Shown: positions 35,820 to 44,589 of the stretch, piece after piece | Layout: the number at the start of each line of letters is the position of its first letter | Numbering within the stretch: position 1 is the first letter of the stretch | Assembly (NCBI RefSeq): GCF_004359985.1 | Contig: NZ_SMRO01000001.1 | Span: 806,001 to 870,000, forward strand | Reading direction: 5' to 3' | Length of the DNA stretch: 64,000 nt | Origin: Paraburkholderia flava | GTDB lineage: Bacteria > Pseudomonadota > Gammaproteobacteria > Burkholderiales > Burkholderiaceae | Made by a program: the position numbers and the translations under genes | Notes under the pieces: generated by a model | The model's database searches: none | What the model saw: only the letters and a program-made list of their open reading frames with translations | What the model was told of the DNA's origin: nothing

Positions 35820-37829
35820 ATGTTCAAGAACTTCAAGATCCCAGGGGTCGGCGAGGCCGGTATCGCGGTGCTGCTGGTCGCGGTCATCTCGCTGATGATC
35901 CTGCCGCTACCGACCATCGTCATCGACATCCTGCTCTCGTGCAACATCGCGATCAGCGTGACGCTGCTGATGGTCACGCTGTACGTCGGCAGCATCACGT
36001 CGCTGTCGTCGTTTCCGTCGATGCTGCTGTTCACGACGCTGTTCCGGCTGTCGCTGAACATCGCGTCGACCAAGTCGATCCTGCTGCACGCGGATGCCGG
36101 CGACATCATCGAGAGCTTCGGCGAACTGGTGGTGGGCGGCAACCTGGTGGTCGGCCTCGTGGTGTTCATGATCATCGCGGTCGTGCAGTTCATCGTCATC
36201 GCGAAGGGCTCGGAGCGGGTCGCGGAAGTCGGCGCGCGCTTCACGCTCGACGCAATGCCCGGCAAGCAGATGAGCATCGATGCGGACTTGCGCGCGAACA
36301 TCCTGACCGCCGACGAAGCGCGCAAGAAACGCGCGAAGCTCGCGATGGAAAGCCAGCTGCACGGCGGCATGGACGGCGCGATGAAGTTCGTCAAGGGCGA
36401 CGCGATCGCGGGCCTGATGATCACGATGATCAACATCGTCGCGGGTATCGCGGTGGGCGTCGCGTACCACGGGATGACGGCGGGCGAGGCGGCGAACCGC
36501 TTCTCGGTGCTGTCGATCGGCGATGCGATGGTGTCGCAGATCCCGTCGCTGCTGATCTCGGTCGCGGCCGGCGTGATCATCACACGGGTCGGCGACGACG
36601 ACAACGAAGCCGAGCACTCGCTCGGCGACGACATCACCAAGCAGTTCGCCAGCAGCTCGCGCGCGCTGTACCTCGCCGCGCTGATGCTGTTCGGCTTCGC
36701 GCTAGTGCCGGGCTTTCCGGCGGCGCTGTTCGTGCTGCTGGCGGCGCTGCTCGGCTTCGTCGGCTACCGGCTGAACAAGAAGGGCAGCCACAAGCGCGGT
36801 ACCGGCAAGCCGGTCGTGTCGCTGCAACGCGCAGGCGCGAAGGGCGAAGCCCCGTCGATCCTGCCGCGTCCGCCGCAGTTCACCTGCCCGATCGGCGTGC
36901 GGATGTCGAAGGATCTGAGCGGACGCATCGCGGGCGATGCGCTCGACAAGGCATTCGATGTCGAACGCGCGAAGCTGCAGGCGGAAGTCGGCCTGCCCTT
37001 CCCCGGCATCATGATGTGGACCGACGAAACGCTGCCGGACGAACACTACGAAGTGGTGATCTTCGACGTGCCGCATGCGCGCACCAGCGTCGCGGCGGGT
37101 GCGGAGGCACCGCAGCTGGCCACGACGAATCAGGCCAATCCGGCTGAAGGCCTCGAAGGCGCGGAAGGCCAGGCAGCCGATGCCGCGCCGCTCAAGGTCG
37201 AAATGGCGATCGCGCGGCACACGATCTCGCTGCTGCGCACGCATGCGCACCAGTTCCTCGGCATCCAGGAAACGCAGTGGATGCTCGACCAGCTCGAAAC
37301 CGATTACCCGGGCCTCGTCGCCGAAGTGCAGAAGGCGCTGCCGCTGCAGAAGATGGCGGACGTGCTGCGCCGGCTGCTGGAAGAACAGGTGCCGATCCGC
37401 AATATCCGCGGCATTACCGAGAGTCTGATTACGTGGGGGCCGAAGGAAAAGGACATGCTGATGTTGACCGAGTACATCCGCGTCGACCTCGGCAAGATGA
37501 TCGCGTACCGCGCGACCGGCGGTCCGCGCGACCTTCCTGCCGTGCTCGTCGATGTGCAGGTCGAGCAGCAGATCCGCGCGTCGATCAAGCAGACGCCGAC
37601 CGGCAACTTTCTCGCGCTGCCGCCCGACGAGATCGGCCATCTGATCGACAACCTGGTCGCGCTCGTCGGCGAAGCGCCGCGTGGGCCGCTCGCGGTGATC
37701 GCGTCGATGGACATTCGCCGCTACGTGAAGCGGATGATCGAATCGCGGCTCGGCTGGCTGCCGGTGTATTCGTACCAGGAGCTGGGCGCCCACATCGATC
37801 TGCAGCCGGTCGGCCGGCTGATGGTCTAG
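35820..37829 (+). CDS. hrcV: T3SS export gate protein HrcV (SctV)
   Basis: A 669-residue FlhA/YscV-family protein. The N-terminal third has seven or eight transmembrane segments; the FHIPEP-region features RLSLNIASTKSILLHADAG and AEVGARFTLDAMPGKQMSID are clear. The C-terminal cytosolic domain (about 360-669) forms the nonameric docking ring; it includes LRTHAHQFLGIQETQWMLDQ and RNIRGITESL. A variable Ala/Glu-rich insert lies near residues 420-460. It starts six bases after the hrcU stop, with its GGAG ribosome-binding site in the hrcU end. Confidence 0.97.
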   Translation: MFKNFKIPGVGEAGIAVLLVAVISLMILPLPTIVIDILLSCNIAISVTLLMVTLYVGSITSLSSFPSMLLFTTLFRLSLNIASTKSILLHADAGDIIESFGELVVGGNLVVGLVVFMIIAVVQFIVIAKGSERVAEVGARFTLDAMPGKQMSIDADLRANILTADEARKKRAKLAMESQLHGGMDGAMKFVKGDAIAGLMITMINIVAGIAVGVAYHGMTAGEAANRFSVLSIGDAMVSQIPSLLISVAAGVIITRVGDDDNEAEHSLGDDITKQFASSSRALYLAALMLFGFALVPGFPAALFVLLAALLGFVGYRLNKKGSHKRGTGKPVVSLQRAGAKGEAPSILPRPPQFTCPIGVRMSKDLSGRIAGDALDKAFDVERAKLQAEVGLPFPGIMMWTDETLPDEHYEVVIFDVPHARTSVAAGAEAPQLATTNQANPAEGLEGAEGQAADAAPLKVEMAIARHTISLLRTHAHQFLGIQETQWMLDQLETDYPGLVAEVQKALPLQKMADVLRRLLEEQVPIRNIRGITESLITWGPKEKDMLMLTEYIRVDLGKMIAYRATGGPRDLPAVLVDVQVEQQIRASIKQTPTGNFLALPPDEIGHLIDNLVALVGEAPRGPLAVIASMDIRRYVKRMIESRLGWLPVYSYQELGAHIDLQPVGRLMV

Positions 37830-37845
37830 TGCGGAGCGGACGATC

Positions 37846-39003
37846 ATGCATACGTCAGGCACCCATCGCTCGCATCTGATTCCGAACGCTGCGTCGTCGG
37901 CATCGGACCCGCTGCCCTCGCCTGCCGACTCGGCGCAGCTGCGCCGTCAGGCCGCGCTGTTCAATGCGCATCGCGTGGCGCTCGATGAGGCGGAAGCGGA
38001 AGCGGAAGCGGTCGCTTCGGATGCGTTTGCGCAGGAACCGAAGGCCGATGGCGATGCGGAGGGTTCGCACGCGCAGCAGAAGGCAGCGCAAGAAGCGCAA
38101 CAGCAGCCGCATGCGCCAATGCGCTGGCCGACGCGCGGCGGCAGCAACGGTGCGTCGCTTGCAGCCGGCGACGACGATGCAGGCGCGGGTTCCGGCCTGG
38201 TCATGTTGCCGCTGCTGGTCGGCGAACAGGAGTCCGGGCAACGCCACGACCCGCCGCCGTCAGCGTCACCGCAACCGCGCGACGACGCGAAACGCGACGA
38301 AACCCCGCGCGCGCGGATACCGATGCCGGTGCCCGCGTCGCTGACGATGCGGATCGCACCGTCCACGGCTGCGGCATCGACTTCGGGCACGCAGGCGGCC
38401 ACGTTTGCCACGCCACAACAAACGCGCCCGATTGCAGGCGTGCTGGCGCGTGCGGGCTCGTCCGGATCGCCCCTCCCTGCCACACCGGCCGCGCAACCGG
38501 ACGAGCAGCCTGCGGATTCGCAGTCGAACCCGTCATCCGACGCGCAGCCCTTCGCGATGCCTCATCAGCAGGCGGCTCAACCGCAGCCGCTTGCTCAGGC
38601 ACAAACGCAGTCGCAAGCGCAGCCGCAAACGCAAACGCAAACCCAACCCCAACGCGTCGAAGCCGCCTCCAGCACCCAGACCATCGCCGCACTCGACAAC
38701 AAACAGCCCTCCGCCCCGCTGATCGATTCGATCGTCTCCAGCGTCGCGGATTTCTGCGCGAATCCGGTCGTGTTTTCGTGCAGCCCGTGGCACCTCACCG
38801 TGCCGCTCGATCCCGCGCTGCTGCCCGGCTGCCAGCTGAGTCTGATGCTTTCGCATTTTGACCTGACGCTTCGCTTCTCCACCTCGGACACGGCTTCGCA
38901 ACAATTAATCTTGCGTCATGCCGATGCACTGAAGGAACGGCTCGAAATACTACCGGGCCTTCACCGCGACAACCGGCGAGGAATCGACATCACCGTCACG
39001 TAA
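37846..39003 (+). CDS. hpaP: HpaP/HrpP, T3SS substrate-specificity (needle-length type) protein
   Basis: A 385-residue protein. The first 290 residues are low-complexity, rich in Ala, Pro, Gln and Ser, including a QAQTQSQAQPQTQTQTQPQ run at about 38597-38653. Only the last 95 residues are conserved: LIDSIVSSVADFCANPVVFS, WHLTVPLDPALLPGCQLSLM and HADALKERLEILPGLHRD, the T3S_HrpP/HpaP domain. Family members regulate the switch between pilus and later substrates and relate to YscP/FliK in position. It lies between hrcV and hrcQ, as in Ralstonia. The long disordered N-terminus is more than 150 residues longer than the usual HpaP. Confidence 0.85.
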   Translation: MHTSGTHRSHLIPNAASSASDPLPSPADSAQLRRQAALFNAHRVALDEAEAEAEAVASDAFAQEPKADGDAEGSHAQQKAAQEAQQQPHAPMRWPTRGGSNGASLAAGDDDAGAGSGLVMLPLLVGEQESGQRHDPPPSASPQPRDDAKRDETPRARIPMPVPASLTMRIAPSTAAASTSGTQAATFATPQQTRPIAGVLARAGSSGSPLPATPAAQPDEQPADSQSNPSSDAQPFAMPHQQAAQPQPLAQAQTQSQAQPQTQTQTQPQRVEAASSTQTIAALDNKQPSAPLIDSIVSSVADFCANPVVFSCSPWHLTVPLDPALLPGCQLSLMLSHFDLTLRFSTSDTASQQLILRHADALKERLEILPGLHRDNRRGIDITVT

Positions 39004-39027
39004 GCACTGCCCGACCACAAGAAGACC

Positions 39028-40188
39028 ATGGACCCTACCGCTTCGCCGCTTGCCGTCACTGCTCACGATACCGCCGCCCAAAAAGCCGGTCGCATGCCCG
39101 TCGCGCTCGACTTTGCGTCGCTGCCGGTGGTCGGAAGAAGCACGGCGCGTCAGCAGCGGCTCGTGGTCGACGAGCGGTTCGGCGCAGTGCTCACGCATGC
39201 ACTCGGCGTGACCGGCTGGAACGCCGGCACGCGCAATCCGCTCGACGCCGCACGCACCGCACGACTGAGTCTGCGCTGGGGTGTTCAGAACGCGTCGGTG
39301 CTACTCGACGTCGCGCAACTGCCGGGACTCGACAGCGTCGTGCAGATCAATGCATCGAACACACCCGACGAATCGAACCCGCAGCTCGATGCCGAACTGC
39401 GCGCGTCGGTCTCCGCGTTGCTGCTCGCACCGCTGCTCGACGCACTCGCGCAGCTCGGGATGGACGGCGTCGAAGTCGTCACCGTCGAACGCGTCGGCGC
39501 ACTGAACGAAGCGTCGACCGAATGCTGCGCAGTGTCGTTCGTCGCGAACGATACCCGCTACGACGCCGTGATCGAACAGATCGACGACGGCTGGCTCGAA
39601 GCGTTCGAAACGCTCGTCGCGCAACACCGGATGCCGTTCGCGACGCACGTCAGCGAAATCGAAGTGCGCGGCCGGATCCTGCTCGGCGAAAAATCGATCA
39701 GCCTCACGGCGCTCGACTCGCTGCGCCCCGGCGACGTGATCCTGCGCGCGCTGCCCGAAGGCCTGCGCGCTTTTTTCCAGAACGAAGCCGCGTCGGTGAA
39801 GCTGCCGATCGTCTGGGGCCATCACGGCACCCGGCAGCTGCACGCGATGGCCGACGTCACACACGACCAACTTACCTTGACCGGGAATCCCACCATGAGC
39901 CACGACACGAGCTTCAACACCCCTCTCGCCGATTCGCGCGACGCGCTCGTCGAGATCGATCATCTCGACCTGCCGCTGAAGCTCGAGATCGACACCGTGT
40001 CGCTGCCGGTCGCGCAACTGTCCGCGCTGCGCGCGGGCTACGTGCTCGAACTGCCGACCGCGCTGCCGGACGCGCGCATCCGCCTCGTCACCTATGGCCA
40101 GACCATCGGCTTCGGCGAGCTCGTCAGTGTCGGCGATCACCTCGGTGTGCGCCTCGTTCAGCTGTCGCAAAGCCATGGTTCAGTTTAA
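39028..40188 (+). CDS. hrcQ: T3SS sorting-platform protein HrcQ (SctQ)
   Basis: A 386-residue YscQ/SctQ-family protein and a single full-length gene, not split into HrcQA and HrcQB. The C-terminal SpoA domain (about 310-386) is clear: LVEIDHLDLPLKLEIDTVSL, LSALRAGYVLELP and YGQTIGFGELVSVGDHLGVR. A first SpoA-like part lies near residues 215-290 (LLGEKSISLTALDSLRPGD). It forms the cytoplasmic pods that gather substrates. A possible internal start at 39895 (MSHDTSFN, residue 290) could give a short C-terminal product, as in other SctQ genes. It overlaps hrcR by 14 bases. Confidence 0.93.
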   Translation: MDPTASPLAVTAHDTAAQKAGRMPVALDFASLPVVGRSTARQQRLVVDERFGAVLTHALGVTGWNAGTRNPLDAARTARLSLRWGVQNASVLLDVAQLPGLDSVVQINASNTPDESNPQLDAELRASVSALLLAPLLDALAQLGMDGVEVVTVERVGALNEASTECCAVSFVANDTRYDAVIEQIDDGWLEAFETLVAQHRMPFATHVSEIEVRGRILLGEKSISLTALDSLRPGDVILRALPEGLRAFFQNEAASVKLPIVWGHHGTRQLHAMADVTHDQLTLTGNPTMSHDTSFNTPLADSRDALVEIDHLDLPLKLEIDTVSLPVAQLSALRAGYVLELPTALPDARIRLVTYGQTIGFGELVSVGDHLGVRLVQLSQSHGSV

Positions 40189-40831
40189 CGACCTCACCGG
40201 GCTACTGATCGCGGTTGTCGCGATCAGCCTGATCCCGTTCGTCGCGATGGTCGCGACCTCGTACGCGAAGATCGTCGTCGTGCTCGGCCTGCTGCGCAAC
40301 GCACTCGGCGTCCAGCAGGTGCCGCCGAACATGGTGCTCAACGGCATCGCGATCCTCGTGACCGCATACGTGATGGCGCCGATCGGCATGCAGGCGATGC
40401 AGAACATGCAGACGATGCAGCATCGCCAGGGCGGCGATTCGGCCGCGCTCGTACTCGACGCGTTCGACGCCGGCAAGGAACCGTTCCGCGCGTTCCTGAA
40501 GGCGCATGCGCACGAACGCGAGAAGCGCTTCTTCGTGCGCTCCGCCACGGCGATCTGGCCGAAGGACATGGCCGCGAAGCTGCGCGACGACGACCTGATC
40601 GTGCTCGCGCCGGCCTTCACGCTGACCGAAATGACCGACGCGTTCAAGATCGGCTTCCTGCTGTACATCGCGTTCGTCGTCGTCGACGTCGTGATCGCCA
40701 ACGTGCTGATGGCGATGGGGCTGAACCAGCTGCAGCCGACCAACGTCGCGATTCCGTTCAAGCTGCTGCTGTTCGTCGTGATGAACGGATGGTCGGCGCT
40801 GATACACGGTCTCGTGATGACCTATCACTGA
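40175..40831 (+). CDS. hrcR: T3SS export apparatus protein HrcR (SctR)
   Basis: A 218-residue FliP/YscR-family protein; start ATG 40175 (MVQFNDLTGLLIAVVAISL), overlapping hrcQ by 14 bases. Signatures: ATSYAKIVVVLGLLRNALGV, QQVPPNMVLNGIAILVT and LLPYIAF-like GFLLYIAFVVVDVVIANVLM. With HrcS and HrcT it forms the export portal. Confidence 0.97.
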   Translation: MVQFNDLTGLLIAVVAISLIPFVAMVATSYAKIVVVLGLLRNALGVQQVPPNMVLNGIAILVTAYVMAPIGMQAMQNMQTMQHRQGGDSAALVLDAFDAGKEPFRAFLKAHAHEREKRFFVRSATAIWPKDMAAKLRDDDLIVLAPAFTLTEMTDAFKIGFLLYIAFVVVDVVIANVLMAMGLNQLQPTNVAIPFKLLLFVVMNGWSALIHGLVMTYH

Positions 40832-40842
40832 ACGGACGCGTC

Positions 40843-41106
40843 ATGGAAACCGATACGCTGGTTCGCATCACCACCGAAGGTCTGTTGTTGTGCCTGTCGA
40901 TCTCGATGCCGGTCGTCGTCGTGTCCGCGCTGTCCGGTCTCGCGATCTCGTTCCTGCAGGCGATCACGTCGATGCAGGACCAGAGCATTTCGTATGCGGT
41001 CAAGCTGGTCGCGGTCGTCGCGACCATCCTGATCATGGGCACGTGGGGCGCCGCGGCCGTGCTGCGCTTCGCGAACGAAATCATCGTACTGGCGGTGCCG
41101 TCATGA
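40843..41106 (+). CDS. hrcS: T3SS export apparatus protein HrcS (SctS)
   Basis: An 87-residue FliQ/YscS-family protein with two transmembrane helices (LLLCLSISMPVVVVSALSGL and VKLVAVVATILIMGTWGAAA) and the conserved QAITSMQDQSISYAVKL between them. The start is ATG 40843, 11 bases after hrcR. Its stop overlaps the hpaA start as ATGA, so hpaA is coupled. Confidence 0.96.
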   Translation: METDTLVRITTEGLLLCLSISMPVVVVSALSGLAISFLQAITSMQDQSISYAVKLVAVVATILIMGTWGAAAVLRFANEIIVLAVPS

Positions 41107-42302
41107 GCAAACGCATCGATCATTCTTCGTCGAATCATGCGCAGATGGCGCAGGTCGGCGAACAGGCCGGACATCTGCATCACACGCAGCAGACGATGCG
41201 CTCGGCGAAGCTGCAGCGCGTCAAGATGCAGCGCACGAAGATGCAGCGCAATCTGCTCGCGGCGAAATTCCTGTTCAACAAGAAGTGGGCGCACAACCAC
41301 GCGATGGCCGCGCGCGGCGCGATGTCGCAGAAAGTGGCGACGATGTTCGGCTCGAAACCCGACCGCTCGGCGATGGCCGGCAAGCAGTCGCATCTGCGCG
41401 GCAAGGACAAGGAAGTCGCCAAAGACGTGCACGGGCCGGAGCATGAAAAGGAACACGACAAGGATCGCATCGAGCGCGAGCATCCGCGCGAACGCGAGCG
41501 CGAACATGAACGCAATCAGCAGCAGCCGCGCGAGCGCGACAGGGAACGCGAGAAAGAAAAGGAAAAGGAACGCGAGCGTCAGCAACAGCAGCAGTCCGGC
41601 AAGGATCCGCGAAAAGACGGCGATTCCCCGCAGCAGCAACAACAGCAGCACGGCGAGCAACGCCGTCAACAGCAGAACGACGACGGCCAGCCACAGCAGC
41701 AACAGCAGCGCCAGTCGCGCGAAGGCGGCGGCGAAAACCGTGGCGCCGCGAAGTTCGCGATCTCGCGCCGCAAGGTCGGCGTGACCGTCAAGGTTCCCGA
41801 AAATTTCCAGGCACTCGGCACGAAGCTGAAAGATGCACCGCCGGCCGAGATGGGCCGCGTGCTGCTGCAGACCTTTGCGAAGGTCGTGCTGCGCCAGGTA
41901 TCGCAGATCGAGAACGGCTTTGCGCTGGCGCCGCTGCTGTTGCTGTCGGCGACCTCGCCTGCCGGGTTGCGGCGCAGCGCGTCGCGGATGCAGGCACACA
42001 TCGCCAGCGCGACGTTCAACCAGAACAGCCGTGCGAGTGCGCCTAATGCACCCGCCAATGCACCGGCGAAGGCGTCGGCGACGGTCGGCATCCTGAACCA
42101 TTCGGCGGATCTGTCGAAGACCCGGCAGCAGTTCGACGTGTCGTACGACGTCGACCAGCAAAGCATCATGTCCGTGCGCGACTTCCTGACGGCGGCGAAG
42201 GCCGCGATGCCGACGCTGGTTGCATCGCACGGTACGCCAACCGGTTCGGAAAATCCGCCGGAAGTTCGCGTTGCGCCGACGGCGCCGGGTGCAGGCTCAT
42301 AA
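41103..42302 (+). CDS. hpaA: HpaA (HrpV)-type T3SS control protein, expanded low-complexity region
   Basis: A 399-residue protein. The start ATG 41103 overlaps the hrcS stop by four bases. Residues about 1-100 are basic and helical (QRVKMQRTKMQRNLLAAKF). Residues about 100-220 are an extreme Glu/Arg/Lys/Gln/His-rich tract (EREREHERNQQQPRERDRER, QQQQHGEQRRQQQNDDG). The C-terminal region (240-399) resembles HpaA/HrpV: LKDAPPAEMGRVLLQTFAKV and QVSQIENGFALAPLLLLSA. HpaA in Xanthomonas is a secreted regulator that binds HpaB. Its place between hrcS and hrcD fits Ralstonia HrpV. The charged tract looks disordered and may be a nuclear-localisation-like or chaperone-binding region, which is speculation. 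Confidence 0.8.
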   Translation: MSKRIDHSSSNHAQMAQVGEQAGHLHHTQQTMRSAKLQRVKMQRTKMQRNLLAAKFLFNKKWAHNHAMAARGAMSQKVATMFGSKPDRSAMAGKQSHLRGKDKEVAKDVHGPEHEKEHDKDRIEREHPREREREHERNQQQPRERDREREKEKEKERERQQQQQSGKDPRKDGDSPQQQQQQHGEQRRQQQNDDGQPQQQQQRQSREGGGENRGAAKFAISRRKVGVTVKVPENFQALGTKLKDAPPAEMGRVLLQTFAKVVLRQVSQIENGFALAPLLLLSATSPAGLRRSASRMQAHIASATFNQNSRASAPNAPANAPAKASATVGILNHSADLSKTRQQFDVSYDVDQQSIMSVRDFLTAAKAAMPTLVASHGTPTGSENPPEVRVAPTAPGAGS

Positions 42303-42378
42303 ACTGAAGTCATCGAAATCCGGGTAAGGCGGCATCGGCAGCCAGCCCGGACCGAAAAGGCTAACGGGACCCACGAGC

Positions 42379-43434
42379 ATGAAAGCGCTGAGAGTACTAA
42401 CCGGCACCCACGCCGGCGCGCAAATCCGCTTGACCGCCGGCACCTACCGACTGGGCGCCGACGCTGACGCCGATATCTGTCTGAGCGACTGGCAGGTCGA
42501 GACGCTCGAGGTGACGCTCGGCGAAGAAGGCGTGACGCGGCTGCGCCTCGGCGGTGCGGAAGAAGTGCTGCTCGCGGACTTCGTCGCGGTGCCGTACGGC
42601 GACGTGGTGTTCTGCGTCGGTCCGGACGAAGGCGAATGGCCGCGCGATCTGGATCTGCTCGCCGGCCTGTGGAAGACCGCCGAACCTGAGGTGGCCACGG
42701 TGGAAGTTTCCGCCGATGCGAACGTCGTCGATAGCGCTGAAACCACAGCGGCAATCGAAGCGGCTGAAGGCTTACACGCGCAGCTGGACGCTCCGCAGGC
42801 ATCGCGCCGCAAGGCGATGCGCACCGCCGGCGTCGCGCTGGTGTGTACCGCACTCGTCGTCGGTGTGCTCGCGACCGGTGTGATGCTGGCAGGCTCGCAA
42901 TCGACCGAAGCCGCGATGGTCCGCTTCAATTCGACGACGCTGTCCAAGCAGGTCACCGAAGCGCTGCATCGCGCGGGGCTCGTCGATCTGACGGCCAGCC
43001 CGCGCGGCAACAAGGTGGTCGTGAGCGGGATGGTCGCGACCGGCGACGAAAGCGAAGCGGCACGCCGCGTGATGGACGACCTCGCGAAAGGACGCTCGCT
43101 GCGCGAGTACGACGTCGCGCAGCAGGCGGTCGACAACATCCAGCAGTCGCTCGGCGACATCGGCGCGCGGGTCGACTACAAAGGTCACGGCGTGTTCCGC
43201 ATCAGCGGCACCGTGACCTCGATGAGGAAGTTTCAGCAACTGCTGGCCAACGTCAAACCCGACCTGGACAGCAACGTCAAACGACTGGACGTCGACGTGA
43301 AGGAAACGCGCACGCCGGTTCCGTCGATCCGGTATGCCGCCGTCGTGTCGGTTGGCAACCTGCATTACATCGAAACGCCGGACGGTACCAAGCATCTGCT
43401 GGACACGACCGGCACCAGCAAGGAAACCGACTGA
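42379..43434 (+). CDS. hrcD: T3SS inner-membrane ring protein HrcD (HrpD5/HrpW, SctD)
   Basis: A 351-residue SctD-family protein. Residues 1-95 form an FHA-like cytosolic domain (LTGTHAGAQIRLTAGTYRLG); one transmembrane helix lies at about 153-174 (TAGVALVCTALVVGVLATGV); the periplasmic part has BON-like ring domains (KVVVSGMVATGDESEAARRV, GVFRISGTVTSMRKFQQLL). It forms the outer ring of the inner-membrane platform around HrcJ. It follows hpaA by 76 bases. Confidence 0.9.
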   Translation: MKALRVLTGTHAGAQIRLTAGTYRLGADADADICLSDWQVETLEVTLGEEGVTRLRLGGAEEVLLADFVAVPYGDVVFCVGPDEGEWPRDLDLLAGLWKTAEPEVATVEVSADANVVDSAETTAAIEAAEGLHAQLDAPQASRRKAMRTAGVALVCTALVVGVLATGVMLAGSQSTEAAMVRFNSTTLSKQVTEALHRAGLVDLTASPRGNKVVVSGMVATGDESEAARRVMDDLAKGRSLREYDVAQQAVDNIQQSLGDIGARVDYKGHGVFRISGTVTSMRKFQQLLANVKPDLDSNVKRLDVDVKETRTPVPSIRYAAVVSVGNLHYIETPDGTKHLLDTTGTSKETD

Positions 43435-43451
43435 ACCTCAAGAGGATGATC

Positions 43452-43718
43452 ATGACCATGTACGACGCATTGCTCCCTATCGCGCAGGACCTCAATTCGC
43501 TCGACGCGACGCTCAACGCGCCGGACAGCCAGCAGCGCATCGCCCGGATCGCCAGCGCATTCGACGAAACCGCGCGGCGCATCAGTTCGGCGACCCAGGG
43601 CGCGGCGAACGATCACGAACGCACCGAGTTGCAGAAGCTGTACCGCGGCATGATCGCCGCACGACGCATCGTCCTCACGCTTCACGAACGCCACGGCGAA
43701 CGCGGCGTACTGGTGTGA
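43452..43718 (+). CDS. hrpD6: HrpD6/HrpX-type small T3SS protein
   Basis: An 88-residue helical protein (MTMYDALLPIAQDLNSLDAT). AGAGG at 43441-43445 fits the ATG at 43452; other in-frame ATGs are at 43446 and 43458. It matches the size and position (between hrcD and the pilin gene) of Xanthomonas HrpD6 and Ralstonia HrpX, small proteins that regulate or assist pilus assembly. Sequence is strongly helical and amphipathic (RIARIASAFDETARRISSAT). Confidence 0.75.
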   Translation: MTMYDALLPIAQDLNSLDATLNAPDSQQRIARIASAFDETARRISSATQGAANDHERTELQKLYRGMIAARRIVLTLHERHGERGVLV

Positions 43719-43821
43719 GGTTGCGAAGCGCGGTCGCGCTTCGGTAACCGGCAGTAGCTGTACTTTTTCAACCCCTTGCAGCACGTTTGGCTTACTCAAC
43801 TTTATTTTTTGGAGAATCATC

Positions 43822-44028
43822 ATGAGCAGCATTGCAACCCAAGGCGCCAATCAAGCCGCTGCCGGCAACGCGGACATGGTCGGCCAGATGCAGAACATGG
43901 CCAACGAAAACAACGCGATGACGATGGCCAGCATGCAGATCAACATGCAGCAGCAGATGACGGCGGCGCTCGCGTCCGTCGGCAACAACGGCGCGAAGAA
44001 CATCGCCGACGCCGCGAAGGGTCAGTAA
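43822..44028 (+). CDS. hrpE: Hrp pilin (HrpE/HrpY-like)
   Basis: A 68-residue, Cys-free, Trp-free, Ala/Asn/Met/Gln-rich helical protein (GNADMVGQMQNMANENNAMT, MQINMQQQMTAALASVG), typical of the major Hrp pilus subunit, though a little shorter than HrpY (about 83) or HrpE (about 93). TTGGAGAA ten bases upstream is a strong ribosome-binding site, fitting a highly expressed structural protein. It lies between hrpD6 and hpaB as in related clusters. Only one TTCGG half-box was seen upstream, so it may depend on the hrcU operon promoter. Confidence 0.8.
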   Translation: MSSIATQGANQAAAGNADMVGQMQNMANENNAMTMASMQINMQQQMTAALASVGNNGAKNIADAAKGQ

Positions 44029-44133
44029 GCCCGGCGTACAGCCAGGCTGCATGCGCGGGTTGCGGGACCGGAGAGCAGGTGGTGGTATCCGGTCCCGTAA
44101 CCATTCCCACCCTGTCTTTCAGTCAGTCCTACC

Positions 44134-44589
44134 ATGAGCCGGGAACGATACGAGGAACTGGTGCGCGAGGTGTGCGAGGTCGTCGACCTGCCGGACGCCG
44201 ATTACGTGCTCGAAACGAGAACGCTCGAAATCGAAGGATTCGACGTTCGCCTCGAAAACTACGACAACGACCCGGGTTCGCTCTACGTCAATTTCCATTA
44301 CGGCGCGATCACGCCAGGGCGTACGCTCGTCGTGTTCAAGCTGATGCTCGAAGCCAACCTGCTGATCTACGCGCAGGACCAGGCACAGCTCTGTCTCGAC
44401 GCGGATACCGGCAGCATCGTGCTGCTCGTGCACGTGCCGATCACCGACGATCTGACCGGCGACTATCTCGCCGAGCTGTTCGCGCACTACGCGGAACACG
44501 GCCGTTACTGGCAGACGAACATCGTCGCGTCGTCGGATGAGATGTTCGAAGGGATCGTGTCGGGCAATTTTATGTGGTTGCGGGCTTAG
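44134..44589 (+). CDS. hpaB: HpaB, general type III effector chaperone
   Basis: A 151-residue acidic CesT-fold protein of the HpaB family: MSRERYEELVREVCEVVDLP, FNVRLENYD-like IEGFDVRLENYDNDPGSLYV, LLIYAQDQAQLCLDADTGSI and a C-terminal MFEGIVSGNFMWLRA. HpaB binds many effectors and guides them to HrcN, and controls translocator versus effector export. Last gene of the + strand T3SS operon. It overlaps the convergent LysR regulator by four bases. Confidence 0.93.
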   Translation: MSRERYEELVREVCEVVDLPDADYVLETRTLEIEGFDVRLENYDNDPGSLYVNFHYGAITPGRTLVVFKLMLEANLLIYAQDQAQLCLDADTGSIVLLVHVPITDDLTGDYLAELFAHYAEHGRYWQTNIVASSDEMFEGIVSGNFMWLRA

